Origin: Streptomyces actinomycinicus
GTDB taxonomy: Bacteria > Actinomycetota > Actinomycetes > Streptomycetales > Streptomycetaceae
Reading direction: 5' to 3'
NCBI RefSeq assembly: GCF_016741775.1
Contig: NZ_JAERRK010000025.1
Span: 81,519 to 145,518 of the forward strand
DNA: 64,000 nucleotides
Shown in pieces: positions 59,285 to 64,000 of this stretch. The notes beneath the pieces were generated by a model, which saw only the letters and a program-made list of their open reading frames with translations, had not been told where the DNA came from and did no database searches. The translations under genes were made by a program, and so were the position numbers. Position 1 is the first letter of the stretch. Every line of letters begins with the position of its first letter.

Positions 59285-59303
59285 CCGAGTTCAGGAGACA
59301 CCC

Positions 59304-59699
59304 ATGTCCCCGATCACCACCACCGCAAGCGACGACCAGCACTTCGCCCTGATCATCCAGCCCACCGGGAACTTCCGCCTCCTCGCCTGGCTCCCCGTCA
59401 GCACCCCGCACCACGCGCTGTGCTGCGACAACGCCCGCCCGGTCGACCTCACCACCGCCCTGACCCTCTGGGTCGACCAGGACGCCGCAGCCTACCGCCA
59501 GCAGCCCAACCGCGCCGCCCACGGCCTCATCGCGCTCTACCGACCCACCCCGCTGCCGTACCTCGGTGACGTCGTGCTCACCGGCACCCCCGACGCCGAC
59601 GGCAACCCCCACGGACTCAGCCACACCCAGGCCCTGGCCCTGGTCGACCTCTACCTGGACACGGCCACGGTCCACCTCATGCCGCGCCCCCGCTCCTGA
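59304..59699 (+). CDS. DUF3846-like protein, 131 aa
   Basis: ATG with AGGAGA 8 bases upstream. LIIQPTGNFRLLAWLPVS at the N-terminus and LTLWVDQDAAAYRQQPNRAAHGLIAL, LGDVVLTGTPDADGNPHGLSHTQ follow the DUF3846 pattern (strand, D/MWVN-type helix, P-N-x-x-A, G-D-V-x-x-T-G). These are small plasmid/phage proteins of unknown function. Expressed from promoter D. Confidence 0.7.
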   Translation: MSPITTTASDDQHFALIIQPTGNFRLLAWLPVSTPHHALCCDNARPVDLTTALTLWVDQDAAAYRQQPNRAAHGLIALYRPTPLPYLGDVVLTGTPDADGNPHGLSHTQALALVDLYLDTATVHLMPRPRS

Positions 59700-59774
59700 C
59701 ACAGGTCACGCGCTGGCCCCGGCCCACCCGAGGGCCAGCGCCCCCGAGTAATTCAGCAGAGAGGGAAGAGACCG

Positions 59775-60344
59775 ATGCAGAGCGGAGCTGTTCAGACTTT
59801 CACCGTCATCGGCCTGCGCTCAGACGTCGACATGAGCGACCTTTTCATCGCCGGAGTGATCCCCGGACCGGTCGCTGAAGAATTCGACATTCTGGCGACA
59901 AGCGAAGAAGAATTCACCCGCTGGGCAATGGAAGTTGACGCCCCGGACGCCGACACCGCAGCAGCACACGCATACCTGCAATGCGGCACGGACGACGAGG
60001 CGGAGGAGGACACCGCCGGGGCACTCCTGCAAGCCGTCCTCGCGGACGTGTCCATCAGGTCTCGGCGGGGCGGCGACGTCTCGGCCGGAGCGGTGTGGAT
60101 CTGGGTTCCCGCCGGTGCAGACGCGTACGTGCGCATCTCGGGCACGGGCGACACCGAGAACGAGATCGACTATGACCCGGCCGAGCATCACGGCTGGTAC
60201 GTGGTCTACGACTCCGACGCCGCCGACGCCCCCGATCCGGTCGTCCTGCACGACGGGTCCGGCTGCCGCGACTTCCGGGCCGAAACCACCGCCGTCGTGG
60301 AGAGGATCCGCCGCTTCCTCTCCGCCGCCGGCCGCGCCCGCTGA
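59775..60344 (+). CDS. Hypothetical 189-aa acidic protein
   Basis: ATG after GAGAGGGAAGAG. It opens MQSGAVQTFTVIGLRSD with a DMSDLFIAGVIPGPV segment, then an acidic helix (EEEFTRWAMEVDAPDADTAAAHA), then beta-rich VWIWVPAGADAYVRI. It is not recognised. It is less GC-biased at its start than its neighbours (GAAGAATTCGACATTCT region), which could reflect a different origin of the N-terminal part. Confidence 0.65.
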   Translation: MQSGAVQTFTVIGLRSDVDMSDLFIAGVIPGPVAEEFDILATSEEEFTRWAMEVDAPDADTAAAHAYLQCGTDDEAEEDTAGALLQAVLADVSIRSRRGGDVSAGAVWIWVPAGADAYVRISGTGDTENEIDYDPAEHHGWYVVYDSDAADAPDPVVLHDGSGCRDFRAETTAVVERIRRFLSAAGRAR

Positions 60345-60391
60345 CTCCCAGGCAGGCACCGCCCGCCCGATCCTTTCGAGGGACCGGACCC

Positions 60392-60610
60392 ATGTACCTG
60401 GTGACAACAGACACCCGGCTCGGCGCCGTCGTCGTCGCCCCGGAGTGCGCCGACGACCTCAACGACGAAACGCGCGCCGCCATCGAGGCCGCCGCCTTCA
60501 CCTGGCAGCCCGACATCGAAGCCTTCACCCAACCCGGCCAGGACCGACAGGCGGCCGCCCGAATCGCCCTCCGGCTCGTCCAGCTCGGGCACGACGTCTT
60601 GGCGGTCTGA
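60392..60610 (+). CDS. Hypothetical 72-aa protein
   Basis: ATG after GAGGGA. MYLVTTDTRLGAVVVAPECADDLND is followed by an amphipathic helix; a short alpha/beta protein of unknown family. A perfect 14-bp hairpin follows the stop. Confidence 0.6.
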   Translation: MYLVTTDTRLGAVVVAPECADDLNDETRAAIEAAAFTWQPDIEAFTQPGQDRQAAARIALRLVQLGHDVLAV

Positions 60611-60630
60611 CCAGGCCAGCACCAGCCCAC

Positions 60631-60686
60631 CCCGGCGGCGGGGGAGTGGCACCCCCGCCGCCGGGACCGACCGAAGACACGACCGA
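60631..60686 (+). promoter_or_regulatory. Class 2-type leader without own promoter (before the DUF6573 gene)
   Basis: Perfect 14-bp stem: CCCGGCGGCGGGGG (60631-60644) with CCCCCGCCGCCGGG (60652-60665) around the loop AGTGGCA, then ACCGACCGAAGACACGACC. The arms share nothing with leader E, yet the loop and ACCGAAG box are kept. AAAGG precedes the ATG at 60697. Confidence 0.75.
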
Positions 60687-60696
60687 AAGGCACACC

Positions 60697-61209
60697 ATGT
60701 CCAACTCCCTGATCCCCGGCGCGTCCGATTACGACGGCATCAGCGAAGACGCCATGCGCTGGACCCCCGAGGAGCAGCACGACCGCGCCGACGCCCTCAC
60801 GGAGCTGTTCGGCGGCGAAGCCGACGTCATCCACGCCTACACCCGCGCCCGGGCCATCGCCGACGGGGTCCTGGTGCCCGCCCCGGCCGAACTGGCCCGT
60901 GAGGCAGGCTTTCGCGTTCCCGTGGCCCTGACCGCCGCCGCATGGGCCGACTGCGTGGAGTGGAGTGACGAGGACAGCCGCCGCCAGACCCCGCAGGACG
61001 AGACGGGCCGTCTGTGGGACGTCCTGAACATGACCCGCTTTGCCATCCGGCGGAGTCGGGGCGGGGGCAGCAGGGTCACGGTCGAGCTGTATCGGGTTCC
61101 GCGTGGCGGCAAGGCCCGCCAGCCGCGCCGCGTCCAGTTCGTTGCCTGCATCGGCCCTGGAGACAACGCCGAGCCGGTCATGACGATCATGCAGCCGGAC
61201 GAGGACTGA
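60697..61209 (+). CDS. DUF6573 family protein
   Basis: ATG start behind the leader hairpin, AAAGG upstream; 170 residues. DVIHAYTRARAIADGVLVPAPAELAREAGFRVPVALTAAAW (cited in parts: YTRARAIADGVLV, AREAGFRVPVALT), DETGRLWDVLNMTRFA and the end CIGPGDNAEPVMTIMQPDED fit the DUF6573 family, widespread on mobile elements. Function is unknown. Confidence 0.75.
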   Translation: MSNSLIPGASDYDGISEDAMRWTPEEQHDRADALTELFGGEADVIHAYTRARAIADGVLVPAPAELAREAGFRVPVALTAAAWADCVEWSDEDSRRQTPQDETGRLWDVLNMTRFAIRRSRGGGSRVTVELYRVPRGGKARQPRRVQFVACIGPGDNAEPVMTIMQPDED

Positions 61210-61510
61210 ACCCACCGGACACGGTCAGGGGCGCGTGTGGCGACCGGACAGTGCGGCTCGAGCCCCCAGGGCGCTCATTGCGCCCGCGGCCGAGCGGCGC
61301 CCCCGAACGGATCCCCTCCTCGGGCCCGGGGGCTGGTCGGGGCCAGGCCGGCACCTGACGTCCCGCGACCCGTCGGGGGCCTGGCCCCGACGGCGCGGCT
61401 GCGGCTCAGTATGAAGCCCCTGCAGGGGCTTCATACTGGCGGCCCTGGTGACACGGCTTGTGCCGAGGGGGTGGCCGAGGGTGGGTTCTCCGTCCTCGGC
61501 CGCCTCCCGA
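61210..61510. other. Intergenic region with a 30-bp palindrome and one copy of a repeat
   Basis: No gene. It carries CCGGCACCTGACGTCCCGCG (61348 on), repeated near 62014, and a perfect palindrome at 61408-61437 (next entry). Convergent genes end on both sides. Confidence 0.5.
61408..61437. terminator. 30-bp perfect palindrome
   Basis: The half-site AGTATGAAGCCCC and its complement GGGGCTTCATACT surround TGCA. It lies between convergent genes, consistent with a bidirectional terminator, though its symmetry also fits a protein-binding site. Confidence 0.55.
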
Positions 61511-61738
61511 TCAGTGGTCGTTGCTCTTGAGGAACTTCACGGTGCCCATGGCGATGGTGAACATGGTGATGGCCGCGCCGGCACCGGTGCCGGATGCGGA
61601 ATAGGGCGTGAGGTGGCCCACAGCACGGGCGAAGATGCCCACGATGAAGCCGATGTTCATGGCTGCGAGGGCCATGAGCGTGACGAGGATCGCGTTGGAA
61701 ACGTGCGCCTGGATCTGGGCAGGCTGAGTATGGTCCAC
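61511..61738 (-). CDS. Small two-helix membrane protein, 75 aa
   Basis: GTG at 61738 is preferred (an AGGA lies 9 bases upstream); an ATG at 61768 would add 10 residues. Two hydrophobic helices, LVTLMALAAMNIGFIVGIFA and ASGTGAGAAITMFTIAMGTV, are flanked by polar ends. Small membrane proteins of this kind (Spd-like) serve plasmid spread in Streptomyces, but no family identity is shown. It lies alone on the minus strand between two copies of a repeat. Confidence 0.6.
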   Translation of the reverse strand: MDHTQPAQIQAHVSNAILVTLMALAAMNIGFIVGIFARAVGHLTPYSASGTGAGAAITMFTIAMGTVKFLKSNDH

Positions 61739-62669
61739 CTTGTGGTCCTGTCTCGTGAGGGAACACATGGGACCCGGAAGGGGGTCCGCCGGAGGACCCT
61801 GGAAAGTTGTCCGGCGGCCCCTGTCGGGCTAGACACGAATCATGGTGGGCACCCCTGCCAAATTCCCAACGCAGCCGGGGATTTGTGGCGTTACTCACCA
61901 CTCACCCGTTCGGGTAGATACGAACAAGTCCCCAGTTCAGAGGGCTAGTTGAGTCGCTAAAAGATCTTGAGGCTATGTCTCTCCTCCCACCCCAAAACCT
62001 GAGGGCCCCCGAACCGGCACCTGACGTCCCGTGACCGTCGGGGGCCCGGCCTCGGCTCCGTGCGAAGTGCCCGTGTAGGGCTTTCTCGTGCTCGGCTGAC
62101 GGCCGGCCCCGGGAGTGGGGAGTTGCGCCTTTGGGTTGTGGCTGCTCGTCCCCGGGGGGGTGGTGTCCGGGGGTGCGCTTGTCTGTCGTCCGTGCAGGGA
62201 GCGGGGGTGTGGTGCTGCTTGCGTGCGGTCGGGTGGGGCGCGGCGTGCGGCTGGGCACCGTTGTTGGGTGCGGGGGTGTTTGGGGCGTGGCGCTGCCTTT
62301 TGGTGGGGTGGGGCGGGGCGTGGCGTGGTGCGTGCCGCTGGGGGTTTCCGGTCCGCTGCGCTCCCCGGAAACCCCGTGGCCCGGGTTCGCTGCGCTTCCC
62401 TTTCGGGCCACGCACGCGCACCCGGGCGTCCGCTGCGCTCCCGTCCCGGGGCGAGCGCTTTGCGCTCTTGCGCGCTGCGGGAGTCGGCAGGCGGTCGCGG
62501 TGCGCTGCGCGCCCCGTGACCTCGCTTCGCGCTGCCGTCTCCCTTGCCTCTGGCGCTTCGCGCCTGAGGTGTGGCGGCACGCCCCGCGCCATGCCCCGCC
62601 CCACCCCGCCAAAACCCTTTCTGGCCTGGGAAGTTGGGCAATCTGACGGGCCGTTTTCCCTAGACGCGA

Positions 62670-62690
62670 GTGATGTAAGTGCGGTATAGT
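62670..62690 (+). promoter_or_regulatory. Class 2 promoter E
   Basis: GTGATGTAAGTGCGG followed by TATAGT (62685-62690). The predicted start is at 62697, the first base of the hairpin arm. Confidence 0.7.
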
Positions 62691-62696
62691 TTTCTT

Positions 62697-62740
62697 GTTG
62701 GTCGGGGTGGCAACCGGCCAGCGAAACCGAAGTACACGCA
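62697..62740 (+). promoter_or_regulatory. Class 2 leader E (best hairpin)
   Basis: GTTGGTCGG (62697-62705) pairs with CCGGCCAGC (62714-62722) at all nine positions with two G-U wobbles; the loop GGTGGCAA holds GTGGCA. GAAACCGAAGTACACGCACC follows, then AAAGGGGAG and the ATG at 62764. Confidence 0.75.
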
Positions 62741-62763
62741 CCTCCTGAAAGGGGAGTACTGCT

Positions 62764-62898
62764 ATGTCGAAGAAGTCGCACCCGGGTGACGGTTCGCACG
62801 GTCTCGGCGCGAAGGGCCTGCCGCTGGGCGGGGTGAAGGTCGGCGCGGTCTCTGTGGCGCTCGGCTTCCTGCGCGGCCTGGTGCTGCGCCAGCGGTGA
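62764..62898 (+). CDS. 44-codon peptide ORF coupled to an Asn-synthetase-like gene
   Basis: ATG with AAAGGGGAG 8 bases upstream, behind promoter/leader E. The peptide starts MSKKSHPGDGSHGLGAKG, has a Gly/Val-rich middle (PLGGVKVGAVSVALGF) and ends LRGLVLRQR. Its TGA overlaps the GTG of the next gene (GTGA), so translation is coupled. A short Gly-rich peptide directly before an asparagine-synthetase-like cyclase is the precursor layout of lasso-type RiPPs, but no leader-core signature is recognisable. It could instead be a simple coupling peptide. Confidence 0.6.
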   Translation: MSKKSHPGDGSHGLGAKGLPLGGVKVGAVSVALGFLRGLVLRQR

Positions 62899-64000
62899 TC
62901 TCTCCGCTGGTAGGAGCCTTCCGGGGTGGGGACGGGCGCACGGCGGCTTGCCCGCTGGCTGTGTCCGGCCCCGCTCCGGGGGTCGATCTGGATGCGGTGG
63001 GGCTGTTGCTGGCCCCGCCCGCGCTGACCGGGGAGTTCTGCCCGGTCAGTCTGTGGCGCGGAGTCGAGCGGCTCCCTGTGCGCCCTGTGGCTCCGGCCGC
63101 CCTGCCTCCGGGCGGGCTGCGGGCGGCGTTCGCGGCCTCGGTGGGGGAGTTGACCGAGGGTGTGGCCACGATTGGGGTGGCGGTCTCCGGCGGGCTGGAT
63201 TCGCTGGCCACGCTGGTGCATGCGTGCCAGGTGGCCGACGGGCGCCGGGTGATCGCGTTCACCATCGACATGACCGACGACGACGGGCGCAGCAGCGTCG
63301 CGGTCGTGCGCACCCTGCTCCGCTCCTTGGCCCTGGAACACGTACGGCTGGAGGTGATCTCGCCCGAGCACCGCACGGCGGCGCCGTGGTCGGCACTGGG
63401 GCCGCGCCGTGACGCGCTGCCGGAGCTGAACGCGGCGGTGGCCGCCCGCGCTGCCGAACTGGGCGTGGGGGTGCTGCTGTCCGGTGACGGCGCGGATGAG
63501 CTGCTGGGCGTGCCCCGCTACGCCACGGGGGCGATCGCCCGGCGGCACGGGGTGCGCGCGGCGGCCCGCTACGCCGCCGACGTGGCCCGCTCCGGTCCCG
63601 GCGTGATGGGCGAGGTCCTGGCCACAGGGTCGAGTCTGCTGCGCCCTGTACGGCGGGCAGGGGCCTATTGGGCGGTGAACTGGCCGGAGTGGGCCGACCC
63701 GCAGGCCACGGCCGTCCTGGCCGAGCCGTACCGGGCCAGGGCCATGGCGTGGGCCCGCGCGTGGGTCGCCGACCGCATCACCCAGCACGCGGAAGCGGGC
63801 CGCTCGTGGGCGCAGGCCGACGCGCACGACGCGTTCTACCCCCACGACCTGCTCCCCGCCGCAGGCGAGGTGCAGGAAGCCTCTCCGTACCTCACGCAGA
63901 CGTTCCTGTCGGCCGCATGGGCCCTGCCCCTGGCCGACCGCTACGGCCCGCACCTGCCTACCGCCTACTGGCGGTGCAAGGCACAGGTGATCAGCCTGAT
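62895..64000 (+). CDS. Asparagine-synthetase / macrolactam-cyclase-like protein (cut by window end)
   Basis: GTG at 62895 overlaps the 44-codon ORF stop; the frame stays open to 64000 (368 codons). A short N-terminal part (VISPLVGAFRGGDGR) replaces the full glutaminase domain. GVAVSGGLDSLATLV (about 95-109) is the ATP-binding PP-loop SGGxDS, and LLSGDGADELLGVPRY is the conserved SGxGxDE region. This ATP-dependent amide-forming family includes AsnB and lasso-peptide cyclases. The catalytic Cys1 needed for glutaminase is absent, as in cyclases. Confidence 0.8.
   Translation, partial: MISPLVGAFRGGDGRTAACPLAVSGPAPGVDLDAVGLLLAPPALTGEFCPVSLWRGVERLPVRPVAPAALPPGGLRAAFAASVGELTEGVATIGVAVSGGLDSLATLVHACQVADGRRVIAFTIDMTDDDGRSSVAVVRTLLRSLALEHVRLEVISPEHRTAAPWSALGPRRDALPELNAAVAARAAELGVGVLLSGDGADELLGVPRYATGAIARRHGVRAAARYAADVARSGPGVMGEVLATGSSLLRPVRRAGAYWAVNWPEWADPQATAVLAEPYRARAMAWARAWVADRITQHAEAGRSWAQADAHDAFYPHDLLPAAGEVQEASPYLTQTFLSAAWALPLADRYGPHLPTAYWRCKAQVISL

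Larger units (their letters stand above)
58421..59303. other. Large gene-free region with a duplicated GC-rich segment and promoter D
   Basis: About 880 bases without a credible gene. From about 59000 to 59180 it holds a GC-rich segment (CGCGCTGCGGG, CGCTCCGCGCTGCCG, ACGCCCCGCGA, CCCCAAAACCCAGTTTGGCC) that recurs at about 62450-62635, also just before a class 2 promoter. Long open frames here are codon-bias artefacts. Confidence 0.55.
61769..62763. other. Large gene-free region with an AT-richer patch, repeats and promoter E
   Basis: About 1 kb without a credible gene. At 61910-61980 base composition is clearly less GC-rich than around it. CCGGCACCTGACGTCCCGTG (62014 on) repeats the 61348 sequence. 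From 62450 to 62635 the duplicated GC-rich segment of 59000 recurs. Promoter and leader E end it. Confidence 0.55.

Noticed and set aside
61902..63953. Minus-strand open frame of about 683 codons
   Set aside because: It crosses a gene-free region and is antisense to the cyclase-like gene, whose PP-loop motifs are clear on the plus strand.
1..64000. CRISPR arrays, tRNA or rRNA genes
   Set aside because: No regularly spaced direct repeats, cloverleaf-like sequence or rRNA-like stretch was seen by eye; the repeated hairpins are not evenly spaced.

Overview
The window reads as very GC-rich actinobacterial DNA, almost certainly Streptomyces. It has GTG/TTG starts, dense third-position G/C, WhiB and Lsr2-like proteins and several Streptomyces-typical families (DUF6415, DUF6417, DUF6919, DUF6300). 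There is no rRNA, tRNA or core housekeeping block. The mix of many small orphan genes with a private beta clamp, a DnaE-type polymerase, Ku, ligase and stress or defence cassettes fits a large (probably linear) plasmid or a mobile chromosome-arm segment. Plasmid status is an inference.

Layout. 1-20.8 kb: one long plus-strand array of mostly small, overlapping plasmid/phage-type genes (DUF4097 beta-repeat protein, HEXXH protein, DUF6919-kinase fusion, WhiB-like, double Lsr2-like, Gp37/Gp68 family, DnaN, DUF1643, DUF3307-like, RapZ C-terminal domain). It carries seven copies of a class 1 leader hairpin, three of them behind near-identical promoters. 20.8-27.0 kb: minus-strand operon Nudix-MhpD-MhpF-MhpE-CitE/HpcH-MaoC-Eis-like GNAT, preceded by an anti-sigma-type ATPase and DUF6415. 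28-31.1 kb: TPR regulator, GNAT and APH-type kinase. 31.3-33.9 kb: two-gene Septu-type defence system (ABC-like ATPase + HNH nuclease). 34-35 kb: ATP-dependent DNA ligase. 35-37.8 kb: divergent arsenic cluster (arsI / arsR-aquaporin-arsC-arsN). 37.8-38.5 kb: toxin-antitoxin pair with a degenerate Fic/Doc toxin. 39.3-45.8 kb: DnaQ-like exonuclease divergent from a LexA-box-controlled dnaE2-imuB-like pair. 47 kb: Ku. 48.6-64 kb: a second plus-strand orphan-gene array whose promoters share a different, class 2 promoter-leader module. It ends with a 44-codon ORF translationally coupled to an asparagine-synthetase-like gene cut by the window end.

How it fits together. The DNA-metabolism genes (DnaN, DnaE2-like, ImuB-like, DnaQ-like, Ku, ligase, Toprim protein) could give the element its own damage-tolerance and end-joining capacity. 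The Septu, ars and TA genes look like cargo. The most striking signal is regulatory: two families of repeated promoter + 5' hairpin elements, each with a conserved loop and arms that change while staying complementary. Each family marks one of the two orphan-gene arrays. They look like undescribed RNA leaders or protein-binding sites that co-regulate the element's genes.
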